A DNA stretch of 7,623 bases, from assembly GCA_020438245.1 (NCBI GenBank), contig JAGQUY010000175.1, positions 1 through 7,623 on the forward strand, given 5' to 3'. How positions within the stretch are numbered: the stretch's first letter is position 1; every line of letters begins with the position of its first letter. Source of the stretch: Bacteroidota bacterium (GTDB lineage Bacteria; CLD3; SB21). A program made the translations under genes and the position numbers. Positions 1 to 6,172 of the stretch are shown here, piece by piece. The notes under the pieces were generated by a model. The model was not told the origin of the DNA. It saw only the letters and a program-made list of their open reading frames with translations, and did not search any database.

Positions 1-792
1 GACCTTTACTTCATGAGTACCGGCGGCGACGCTGTCCAGTTTGAGCGGAGTTCTTCCTCGTGCTTCACCGTCAATAAAGACGTCGGCTTCTGAAGGCGTC
101 GACGATACCGACAAGGATCCGAAAAGTTGCTGAAGCTGGAGGTTCAATTCTAAAACGGCCGTGTCTGATACAGTGATCGGTTTTTCCAAAGGCGCAAAAC
201 CTTCGGCGTGAAGAGTAATAGTATGCTGCCCAACGCTGGAAACGTAGGTGGTGCCATCCTTGCCGGGCTTGACGGATTTTCCATCCAGCGTAACGGTTAC
301 GTTTGGAGGTAGTACTCCCGCCACGGAAAAAGAGCCCTGTTTGACGGGCAAGTTGGGAGTAATGGTTTGTTCCCGACCCTTTCTGAGATCGACGTCCACT
401 TTGCGGGTAGTATACATATCTCTCGAAAACACGAGTGTATGTTTGCCCGCCGGAAAGGGAAGTCGGGCGACCGGTGTATACCCGACAAATTGGCCGGTGT
501 TTGTCATGACAGCGACGACATCCGGAGTTGATCTTACCGTTAGGTATGCCGTATCAACACCTGCCGGCATGGTCATCGGAGCCAGTTTCATCTGCACTTC
601 AATGTTCTTCGCTTCCTTTTCGGAAAAAACCAATTTCGTTCTGTAATCCTGATATCTGTCGTGTTTTATTACCAACTCATGTTCGGCGGCATCGATTTTG
701 TCAATTGTCACTTTCCCGTGCTTAAGTTCAAACGGAATGGAATCCAGTAATACATGACCGGATAGGATGTTCGCGATCACTTCAAGTGACGC
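1..792 (-). repeat. Tandem PEGA-like protein repeats in the kinase ectodomain
   Basis: Residues 357-620 of the kinase fall into about four units of roughly 70 residues. They begin near ASLEVIA (357), AYLTVRS (438), GSFSVAG (509) and GSLSVSS (581). The clearest is the last: beta strand, STPSEADVFIDG, then GRTPLKL and AAGTHEVKV, the classic PEGA pattern (structure-forming beta repeat, Pfam PEGA family). The second (YTPVARLPFPAGKHTLVF) and third (VTVTLDGKSV, VGQHTITL) are recognisable. The first is degenerate, lacking the P-x-G-A/TP core but keeping AAEHELVIKH. The last unit is cut by the window edge, so more repeats may follow. PEGA repeats in surface kinases are thought to bind cell-wall or other extracytoplasmic ligands; that role here is inference. 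Confidence 0.75.
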
Positions 793-1860
793 GTTTCCAC
801 TCATCGAATCACCGGTCGGCGGACCGGATGGCCTAATCAGAAGCCAGCTCAGCAGCAGCACGACAACACCCGCAGCAGCAAGCACCGGAAGCTTCCTAAG
901 TGCATTGCCGGATGTTTTTTTCTCTGCCGGATTAACGGTCGTTGATTGGGTTCCGGGCGGATTGTAGGAGGACATCATCACGGTACCCTGCGGTTCACCC
1001 GGTTTGAAAACCATGGTAGCACCCATTTCAGAGCTGGCGCTGTCGCGATAGTTCTTTATATCTTTTCCCATGGACTCTGCGTCCGGATATCGGTCATCCG
1101 GGTTCTTGGCCATGGCCTTGGAGAGGATGTTCTGAAACTGTGCAGGCACTGCCATGTTGACGGTCGCGATGGGGGCGGGATTCTCGTGAACGACGCGATA
1201 CATGACGGTCGTAATATTGTCACCGGGGAAGGCGCGTTCGTGGGTCAGTAACTCGTAAAACACGGCACCGATGGAAAAAATATCCGATCGGTTATCTACG
1301 CCTCGACCGGTAATTTGCTCAGGTGACATGTAACTCGGCGTACCGACGACCATACCCGTCTGAGTGGCGCTTGTGGAAGTTATCTTGGCAATGCCAAAGT
1401 CGGTGATTTTTGCCTTGGAGTCATCGGTCAATATGATATTGGCGGGCTTGATATCCCGATGGATAACCCCGTTACGATGCGCATAGCCCAGCCCATCACA
1501 GATTTGAACCATGATATCAACGATTTGATCAATGGAGAAGGGGTGTTTTGCAGCGACATATTCATCCAGACCCTTGCCTTGGATAAGCTCCATTGCTATG
1601 TAGGCAAGCCCTTGTTCTTCGCCCACATCAAAAATGGTTACAATATTGGGATGTTGAAGGCGCCCGGCAGATTGGGCTTCCTGGGTAAAGCGTCGCTTGA
1701 ATTCGACCAACTGTTGCTCAGGAATCTCACCTGTTGTTTTCAACGTCTTCAGCGCCACCGTTCTGCCAATGGCCGGATCCACGCCGCGATAGACAATACC
1801 CATCGCACCCTGGCCCAACTGTTCGGTAACCTCATAACGTCCTAGTTTCTTCGGCTCCAC
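1..1860 (-). CDS. Membrane-anchored Ser/Thr protein kinase with PEGA repeats (C-terminus beyond left edge)
   Basis: Reading right to left, 620 codons are open from a GTG at 1860-1858 to the window edge. The Hanks-type kinase domain covers about residues 8-275. It has the glycine loop LGQGAMGIVY (15-24), ATP-binding Lys38 in VALK, helix-C Glu61, catalytic loop HRDIKPAN (134-141, Asp136), DFG (154-156) and SPE in place of APE (179-181). All catalytic residues are present, so it should be active. A Thr/Pro-rich linker (about 276-320) leads to one hydrophobic helix (324-342) preceded by RK. The remainder should be extracytoplasmic and consists of PEGA-like repeats. The family phosphorylates Ser/Thr on cytoplasmic partners; its ligand and substrates cannot be read from sequence. 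The GTG start has GGAG five bases upstream, and the kinase fold begins at GRYEV right after it. An in-frame stop lies at 1941-1939; a TTG at 1917 is a weaker alternative. It is transcribed divergently from the squalene operon. Confidence 0.93.
   Translation of the reverse strand, partial: MEPKKLGRYEVTEQLGQGAMGIVYRGVDPAIGRTVALKTLKTTGEIPEQQLVEFKRRFTQEAQSAGRLQHPNIVTIFDVGEEQGLAYIAMELIQGKGLDEYVAAKHPFSIDQIVDIMVQICDGLGYAHRNGVIHRDIKPANIILTDDSKAKITDFGIAKITSTSATQTGMVVGTPSYMSPEQITGRGVDNRSDIFSIGAVFYELLTHERAFPGDNITTVMYRVVHENPAPIATVNMAVPAQFQNILSKAMAKNPDDRYPDAESMGKDIKNYRDSASSEMGATMVFKPGEPQGTVMMSSYNPPGTQSTTVNPAEKKTSGNALRKLPVLAAAGVVVLLLSWLLIRPSGPPTGDSMSGNASLEVIANILSGHVLLDSIPFELKHGKVTIDKIDAAEHELVIKHDRYQDYRTKLVFSEKEAKNIEVQMKLAPMTMPAGVDTAYLTVRSTPDVVAVMTNTGQFVGYTPVARLPFPAGKHTLVFSRDMYTTRKVDVDLRKGREQTITPNLPVKQGSFSVAGVLPPNVTVTLDGKSVKPGKDGTTYVSSVGQHTITLHAEGFAPLEKPITVSDTAVLELNLQLQQLFGSLSVSSTPSEADVFIDGEARGRTPLKLDSVAAGTHEVKV
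835..891 (-). other. Single transmembrane helix of the kinase
   Basis: Kinase residues 324-342 are an uninterrupted hydrophobic stretch (LPVLAAAGVVVLLLSWLLI) preceded by Arg322-Lys323 and followed by Arg343. The positive charges on the N-terminal side and the kinase domain before it predict a cytoplasmic kinase and an extracytoplasmic PEGA region. No signal peptide is present, as expected for this topology. Confidence 0.85.
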
Positions 1861-1865
1861 GGCAA

Positions 1866-1870
1866 CTCCA
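1866..1870 (-). promoter_or_regulatory. Shine-Dalgarno site fixing the kinase GTG start
   Basis: On the minus strand TGGAG is followed by five bases (TTGCC) and then GTG at 1860-1858. This spacing is good. Upstream in-frame codons reach a stop at 1941-1939 with no ATG, only a TTG, so GTG is the best start. Confidence 0.7.
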
Positions 1871-1906
1871 GATTGTTGAAAAATTTGCAGGATTTGATGG
1901 CGGGAA

Positions 1907-1935
1907 AATATAGGCAAACGACGAAATTCACGCAA
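1907..1935 (-). promoter_or_regulatory. Candidate sigma70-type promoter for the kinase gene
   Basis: On the minus strand a -35-like TTGCGT (1935-1930) is followed by a 17-base spacer and a -10-like TATATT (1912-1907, five of six to consensus). Transcription would start near 1900, giving a leader of about 40 bases before the GTG. Position and spacing are right; activity is inferred. Confidence 0.5.
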
Positions 1936-1945
1936 GTTTTAATTG

Positions 1946-1980
1946 GCCCAAGAAAGCGCGAATCATGGACTTTCACGGGC
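1946..1980. promoter_or_regulatory. Imperfect inverted repeat between divergent promoters, candidate operator
   Basis: The left arm GCCCAAGAAAG (1946-1956) and right arm CTTTCACGGGC (1970-1980) are inverted copies matching at 9 of 11 positions, separated by 13 bases. The element's centre (1963) lies almost exactly midway between the two divergent -35 hexamers (1935 and 1994). That is where a dimeric regulator could act on both the kinase gene and the thiO-hpnCDE operon. I do not recognise a known regulator's site. A chance repeat cannot be excluded. Confidence 0.4.
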
Positions 1981-1993
1981 GTCGGACGCTTCC

Positions 1994-2022
1994 TTGCAAT
2001 TCAAATGGACGCTCGCTATATT
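1994..2022 (+). promoter_or_regulatory. Candidate sigma70-type promoter for the thiO-hpnCDE operon
   Basis: TTGCAA (1994-1999, four of six to the -35 consensus), a 17-base spacer and TATATT (2017-2022, five of six to the -10 consensus) lie just upstream of AGGAG (2036-2040) and the TTG start (2046). A start of transcription near 2029 would leave a leader of about 16 bases. The promoter lies downstream of the in-frame ATG at 1965, which argues against that ATG being the start. Confidence 0.55.
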
Positions 2023-2035
2023 CACGACAGCACAC

Positions 2036-2040
2036 AGGAG
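2036..2040 (+). promoter_or_regulatory. Shine-Dalgarno site fixing the thiO TTG start
   Basis: AGGAG sits five bases before TTG at 2046-2048. It supports a 386-residue protein beginning (M)RIFDTIVIGGG, which matches where ThiO proteins begin, rather than the 27-residue longer form from ATG 1965. Confidence 0.75.
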
Positions 2041-2045
2041 ATGGT

Positions 2046-3206
2046 TTGAGAATTTTTGATACGATCGTAATTGGTGGCGGGGCGATAGGCCTTTCCATTG
2101 CCTATGAGCTCAAACTCAGGGCCCCAAAAATGAAGATTGCGGTACTTGACAAGGGTCAGTGCGGCCGTGAAGCTTCATGGGCCGCCGCCGGAATGCTTGT
2201 TCCGGAACTTGAGTGGGACGATACCAATACAGACTTGCCGCGGAGTTTTTTCAATCTTTCCATCGAGAGTCTGCTGATCTTCGAAGACTTCGTCCGTCAG
2301 TTGGAGCATGTAAGCGGAGTGGATTGCGAACTGCGGAAAGAAGGCATCTTGAAGCTCCTGGCAGCGGGTGAATCCCCCGATAGTTGGCTCGAACGATACG
2401 CGGGACTTGGCGTTCATGCCAAATACTGGGATATGGATGAGTCCGAAAAAAAGGAACCGGCGCTGGCGGAGGGCATCACCGGGATTCATTTTCCGAATTT
2501 TTTCCAGATAGACAACAGGAAGTTGGTCACGGCTCTGGTTTCTGCATGCAAGGCCCTGGAGGTGGAATTTTTCGACTACTATCCGATGCTGGATGCAAGG
2601 CTTCAGAACGATGCGATTGAATCCGTTGAGTGTGATAAAGATTCTTTTTCGGCGGCTGTTTACGTGCTGGCGGCCGGTGCATGGTCTTCCGTCTTTTCAA
2701 CCTTGAAAGAAGTGGTTCCGGAGGTGCGTCCGGTAAAGGGGCAAATGTCCATGCTGCAAATGCCCAATGCGAAGTTCGTACGGTACACCGGATTGTGGAA
2801 GAATTTTTACTATGTGCCACGCAACGACGGAAGAATATTGATCGGTTCAACCGTGGAGGATGCCGGCTTTATGAAGACTGTCTCTGATCACGTCATCCAA
2901 AGTTTTCATGATACCTTGGAGTCGGTGATTCCAAATTCAGTATTTTTCTCGCCGCTGGATAAATGGTCCGGCCTCCGTCCGGCAACGCCCGACCTGTACC
3001 CCGCACTCGGATCGACCCGTTTGGGAAATCTGAAAATTGCAACGGGCCACTATCGAAATGGTATCCTGTTGACACCTATCACGGCAAGATTGATATCGGA
3101 GATCGTTGCGGGAGAACCGCCGTCTCCGCTTATTCAGCCGTTTACGCCACTTCGCTTTTTCAAAGAAATGGCGGCGACCAGAAACGGCACTGCAGGAAGG
3201 GTTTGA
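2046..3206 (+). CDS. thiO: FAD-dependent glycine oxidase-like protein (ThiO family)
   Basis: This 386-residue flavoprotein belongs to the D-amino-acid/glycine oxidase (DAO) family. ThiO oxidises glycine to iminoglycine with H2O2 release, feeding thiazole synthesis for thiamine in the cytoplasm. Visible signatures are the N-terminal Rossmann dinucleotide-binding motif VIGGGAIGL (8-16), the ThiO hallmark REASWAAAGML (41-51), RPVKGQM (228-234), the YVPRNDGRILIGSTVED strand (256-272), GLRPATPD (309-316) and GHYRNGILLTP (334-344). Arg311 and Arg337 correspond by position to the two arginines around the substrate carboxylate in Bacillus glycine oxidase. Start: TTG at 2046 with AGGAG; an in-frame ATG at 1965 would add 27 unalignable residues. 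It is the first gene of an operon, and its TGA overlaps the TTG of hpnC by four bases. No other thiamine gene is in the window, so another small amine or amino-acid substrate is possible. Confidence 0.87.
   Translation: MRIFDTIVIGGGAIGLSIAYELKLRAPKMKIAVLDKGQCGREASWAAAGMLVPELEWDDTNTDLPRSFFNLSIESLLIFEDFVRQLEHVSGVDCELRKEGILKLLAAGESPDSWLERYAGLGVHAKYWDMDESEKKEPALAEGITGIHFPNFFQIDNRKLVTALVSACKALEVEFFDYYPMLDARLQNDAIESVECDKDSFSAAVYVLAAGAWSSVFSTLKEVVPEVRPVKGQMSMLQMPNAKFVRYTGLWKNFYYVPRNDGRILIGSTVEDAGFMKTVSDHVIQSFHDTLESVIPNSVFFSPLDKWSGLRPATPDLYPALGSTRLGNLKIATGHYRNGILLTPITARLISEIVAGEPPSPLIQPFTPLRFFKEMAATRNGTAGRV
3194..3200 (+). promoter_or_regulatory. Shine-Dalgarno site for hpnC inside the thiO 3' end
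   Basis: AGGAAGG ends two bases before TTG 3203-3205, with its AGGA core five bases from the start. The start overlaps the thiO stop (TTGA). This favours TTG 3203 over the longer open frame starting inside thiO at 2963, whose extra 80 residues do not resemble a prenyl synthase. Confidence 0.65.
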
Positions 3207-4078
3207 AGGCACTTCGCACCGCGGCCGCATTTCAATATTGCGGCGAATTTGCAGCCAGTCATCGCGAAAACTTTCCCATCGCCAGCCGTTTCATATCCAA
3301 ACAGCATCGGAATGACTTATTTGCGATGTATGCATTTTTGCGAACGGCTGATGACATCGCCGATAATGAAGCGATACCGATCAATCTGCGTCTGAAGCTT
3401 CTGCTCGAGATGGAAGGAAAACTGCATCGGTGTTACAGAGATGACGCTGTTGAGCCCATCTTTATAGCACTGGCAGATACGGTTCGCCGGGTTTCGATCC
3501 CGATCGAATGTTTTCTGGATCTGTTGAATGCGTTCAAGGTCGATCTTTTCAAAATTCGATACGGGACCTTCGAAGAATTGATTGAGTATTGCCGATTTTC
3601 GGCAAATCCGGTCGGAGATATGGTGCTACGACTGTGGCAGTATGACCGGCATCCGGAGTATGACATAATGAAAAAAGCGTCCGATGAGATATGCACGGGT
3701 CTTCAATTGACCAACCATTGGCAGGACATTTTTATCGATCGGCGCAAAGGCAGGCTTTACGTGCCTTTGGAGGACATGACTCGTTTTGAATACACGCTTG
3801 AAGAATGGGAGCGCGAGCTTGTCAACAGCGCCTTCCGAAGCTTGATGGAGTTTGAATGTATACGCGCCAGGGGCTTCTTCGAACGAGGGGCCGAGTTGCT
3901 TACCCGACTTCGACGGCCGCACCGGATTCATATCGGCCTGGTTCAACGAGGTGGTATGCGCATCCTTGACAAGTTGAGCTCCTGTCGATACGATGTGCTT
4001 ACGGCCAGACCCTCTCTAAATTCTTTTGATGTGTTGAAAATTCTGTGGGCAACGCTCTTTGGGGTCAAAGAATCATGA
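3203..4078 (+). CDS. hpnC: Hydroxysqualene synthase HpnC
   Basis: This 291-residue trans-isoprenyl diphosphate synthase of the squalene/phytoene synthase family converts presqualene diphosphate to hydroxysqualene in the hopanoid/squalene pathway. The first Asp-rich motif is RTADDIAD (47-54; Asp50, Asp51, Asp54). The second is NHWQDIFIDRRKGRLYVP (171-188; Asp175, Asp179); both bind Mg-diphosphate. FSANPVGDMVLRL (132-144) is the HpnC-type version of the segment that reads YRVASTVG in HpnD, which separates the two paralogues. The length is normal for the family. Translation starts at TTG 3203, overlapping the thiO stop, with AGGAAGG upstream. Its own TGA overlaps the hpnD ATG (ATGA), so coupled translation is likely. 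Adjacent hpnD and hpnE leave little doubt about the pathway. Assignment to HpnC rather than a phytoene synthase rests on motif style and gene order. Confidence 0.9.
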   Translation: MKALRTAAAFQYCGEFAASHRENFPIASRFISKQHRNDLFAMYAFLRTADDIADNEAIPINLRLKLLLEMEGKLHRCYRDDAVEPIFIALADTVRRVSIPIECFLDLLNAFKVDLFKIRYGTFEELIEYCRFSANPVGDMVLRLWQYDRHPEYDIMKKASDEICTGLQLTNHWQDIFIDRRKGRLYVPLEDMTRFEYTLEEWERELVNSAFRSLMEFECIRARGFFERGAELLTRLRRPHRIHIGLVQRGGMRILDKLSSCRYDVLTARPSLNSFDVLKILWATLFGVKES

Positions 4079-4917
4079 TTGACGAAAAAGTGGTCAACAC
4101 CTACGTTCGATCTTCCAAAAGCAGCTTTTATCTTGCGATGCTTGCGTTTCCGCGGGAACGAAGACGCGCCATTATGATCGTTTATGCCTTTTGCCGATTT
4201 ACGGATGACATGGTTGACCGGGCTATTCCGGACGTCAATCCCGTTGCTTTCCTGGATAATTGGCGAAAAGAATTCGACAAAGGGGTACTTGGTGAAAGTG
4301 ATTATTTGCTTTTGAACCATCTGGGATCCGTGTGCCGTGACTACTCGATCCCATCATCCCTCTTCCACGACCTCATTGACGGATTTGAGATGGATCTCGA
4401 TAAGACCACGTATCAGACCTTCTCCGAACTGTATGAGTACTGCTATCGTGTCGCCTCCACGGTTGGTCTAATTGTGATGAGGCTTCTGGACAATCGGGAT
4501 CCTGCGCTACAAGCGTATGCCATAAATGCCGGTATCGGAGTTCAGTTGACCAATATCATCAGAGATGTTGCCACCGACCAGCAACGTGGGCGGGTCTACA
4601 TTCCGACAGAGGAGCTGAGGGAAGAGGGGTTAATGATTTCCTCGTGGCTGGAGGAGGAGGAGGCACTGACCCGGCTGCTTATGAAGCAGTGCGCGCGAGC
4701 CAGATCATTCTACGATGCGGCCGATCGGATATACGAAGAGCAACAACCCACCGGATTGTACCCGGCGCGATCAATGCAAAATCTCTATCGAGCCCTTTTA
4801 AGAAAGATGGAATACCGTATCGAAGATATTCCGCAACGCAAGGTGCGTCTTTCTTCGATTGAAAAAGTGCGTGTGCTTGCCAAGACTTGGATCCAGGAAT
4901 CCTTTCGTGAGTACTGA
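4075..4917 (+). CDS. hpnD: Presqualene diphosphate synthase HpnD
   Basis: This 280-residue squalene/phytoene synthase-family enzyme joins two farnesyl diphosphates into presqualene diphosphate, the first committed step to squalene. Motifs run in order: SSFYLAM (16-22), CRFTDDMVD (40-48; Asp44, Asp45, Asp48), YCYRVASTVGLIVMRL (122-137) and GVQLTNIIRDVATDQQRGRVYIP (155-177; Asp164, Asp168). The helical C-terminal region contains TGLYPARSMQNLYRALL (226-242). The ATG at 4075 overlaps the hpnC stop by four bases. An upstream in-frame GTG (4045) would add ten residues and is less likely. Only a weak GGGG precedes the ATG, so translation probably depends on coupling from hpnC. A run of four GAG codons encodes Glu193-Glu196. 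The main alternative would be a phytoene synthase, but pairing with hpnC and hpnE favours HpnD. Confidence 0.92.
   Translation: MIDEKVVNTYVRSSKSSFYLAMLAFPRERRRAIMIVYAFCRFTDDMVDRAIPDVNPVAFLDNWRKEFDKGVLGESDYLLLNHLGSVCRDYSIPSSLFHDLIDGFEMDLDKTTYQTFSELYEYCYRVASTVGLIVMRLLDNRDPALQAYAINAGIGVQLTNIIRDVATDQQRGRVYIPTEELREEGLMISSWLEEEEALTRLLMKQCARARSFYDAADRIYEEQQPTGLYPARSMQNLYRALLRKMEYRIEDIPQRKVRLSSIEKVRVLAKTWIQESFREY
4895..4898 (+). promoter_or_regulatory. Shine-Dalgarno site for the hpnE GTG start
   Basis: AGGA lies eight bases before GTG 4907-4909 inside the hpnD 3' end. The resulting protein begins (M)STESPKVAIIGGG, placing the dinucleotide fold at the usual distance from the N-terminus. The longer frame from 4859 would add 16 residues unlike the family. 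Confidence 0.6.
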
Positions 4918-6172
4918 ATCTCCGAAGGTGGCGATCATCGGCGGAGGCGTGGCCGGATTAACGGTTGCCTGCGTGGCGGTTTCCCGGGGTGCCCGTGTCA
5001 CGCTTTTTGAACAAAAAGCCCATGGAGGCGGCAGGACGTTTTCATTTTTGGATCCGGTCACGGGTGTCGAACTAGACAATGGACAGCATGTTATTTTGGG
5101 TTGTTATTTGCGGACCCGAAGTTTCTTGGAGTTGATCTCGGTATACACCCGATTGACCGAGAAGCCGCTGGATATCGAGTGGCGGGAGCGTGATCAGGAA
5201 TTGAGTTCCCTGCGTGTTGCAAACGGAAGCAAGATCAGCCTGGCCCTGGCCCTTTTAAGGCAACGACATCTGGGATTCCTTGATCGTATGTACTTGTTGC
5301 TTGGGTTAAGTCGAGCGGGAAGGGTCAAACCTTTTCCGGACGAATGCGTGAAGGATTGGCTCGATCGACCCGGGCAGCCACGAACGGTAAAAAAATACTT
5401 TTGGAATCCAGTTTGCCTCGCGGTGATGAATGAGTCAATGGAGAATGCGGTTGGGACAAAATTTGCGACAGTTTTGAAAAAAGTTTTCTTTGGAAGCGGG
5501 AACTCGAGTTCATTTCTTTGGAGCTCTGCGGGTCTGTCAACGCTTATCGTTAATCCTGCCATGAATTATTTGTCGAAAGCCGGAGCCACAATTCGCTTGG
5601 GTAGCAAGGTCGAATCATGGAAATTTGATTCTTCCAGCGCAACCGTAAGTATAGGAGGGGAGAGCGATACGTTTGATTTTGTCGTCTCAACTGTTCCGCC
5701 ATGGAATTTGGACACCCTTCTTCGAAGCGATTTGGGAATTCCGTATAAAGTGTCGTCAATACTCTCAGGCTATGTTTGGTTTGCAAAAGACCAGAACGTC
5801 TCTGCCCCCCTGACTGGCTGCATAGGCACGACTGTGCAATGGATTACATGGAAGGGCCCCCGACTTGGAGCCGTGACGGTAAGTGCCGCAAACGAGTTGG
5901 ATGATTTGGGGAAGAAAGAATTGGAAAAACTGGTTCGACAAGAACTCACGGACTTGCTTCGGATTGACCCTGGAGAGATCGAACGAGTATTGCTGCTGCG
6001 CGAACGACGGGCGACAGTCTCCATCTCGGGCCTGAACAAGATCCCGACCGTTCCGGGATTGATTATTGCCGGTGATTGGACGATCCCCGAGTTGCCATGC
6101 ACAATTGAAAGTGCCTGTGAAAGCGCCTATCGAGCGGTGGATCGGATATATGCCAACCCGGTACGTGCCTAA
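4907..6172 (+). CDS. hpnE: Hydroxysqualene dehydroxylase HpnE
   Basis: This 421-residue FAD-dependent amine-oxidase/phytoene-desaturase-superfamily enzyme reductively removes the hydroxyl of hydroxysqualene to give squalene, completing the HpnC-D-E route. The N-terminal Rossmann motif is IIGGGVAGL (10-18), with acidic Glu35 ending the second strand. HpnE-type signatures follow: GGGRTFSF (40-47), ELDNGQHVILGCY (55-67), FWNPVCLAVMNESMENA (165-181) and C-terminal AGDWTIPELPCTIESACESA (388-407), where the flavin sits. The length is typical. GTG 4907 overlaps the end of hpnD by 11 bases. The TAA at 6170-6172 is interlocked with the stop of the convergent phosphorylase gene, leaving no room for an ordinary operon terminator. 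The family also includes C30 carotenoid desaturases (CrtN-like). Placement directly after hpnC and hpnD supports HpnE. Confidence 0.91.
   Translation: MSTESPKVAIIGGGVAGLTVACVAVSRGARVTLFEQKAHGGGRTFSFLDPVTGVELDNGQHVILGCYLRTRSFLELISVYTRLTEKPLDIEWRERDQELSSLRVANGSKISLALALLRQRHLGFLDRMYLLLGLSRAGRVKPFPDECVKDWLDRPGQPRTVKKYFWNPVCLAVMNESMENAVGTKFATVLKKVFFGSGNSSSFLWSSAGLSTLIVNPAMNYLSKAGATIRLGSKVESWKFDSSSATVSIGGESDTFDFVVSTVPPWNLDTLLRSDLGIPYKVSSILSGYVWFAKDQNVSAPLTGCIGTTVQWITWKGPRLGAVTVSAANELDDLGKKELEKLVRQELTDLLRIDPGEIERVLLLRERRATVSISGLNKIPTVPGLIIAGDWTIPELPCTIESACESAYRAVDRIYANPVRA

Noticed and set aside
248..1845. Several plus-strand open frames (132, 101 and 128 residues) opposite the kinase
   Set aside because: They are antisense to a continuous kinase-PEGA reading frame with clear motifs, have no plausible ribosome sites or recognisable domains, and look like mirror frames.
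1984..2013. Direct repeat GGACGCT (1984-1990 and 2007-2013) flanking the thiO -35 element
   Set aside because: Seven bases repeated once in about 30 is weak and could be chance; no known regulator motif is recognised.
1965..2045. ATG at 1965 as the start of the ThiO protein
   Set aside because: It lies inside the inverted repeat and upstream of the candidate promoter, has no good Shine-Dalgarno site and adds 27 residues unlike ThiO. TTG 2046 with AGGAG fits better.
2963..3202. N-terminal extension of HpnC inside thiO
   Set aside because: It is open only because it is another frame of thiO. HpnC homology begins after TTG 3203, which has AGGAAGG in front.
4650..4664. GGA/GAG triplet run in hpnD as a phase-variable microsatellite
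   Set aside because: Only about four units of a trinucleotide; slippage would change Glu number without shifting frame, and acidic runs are common in this helix.
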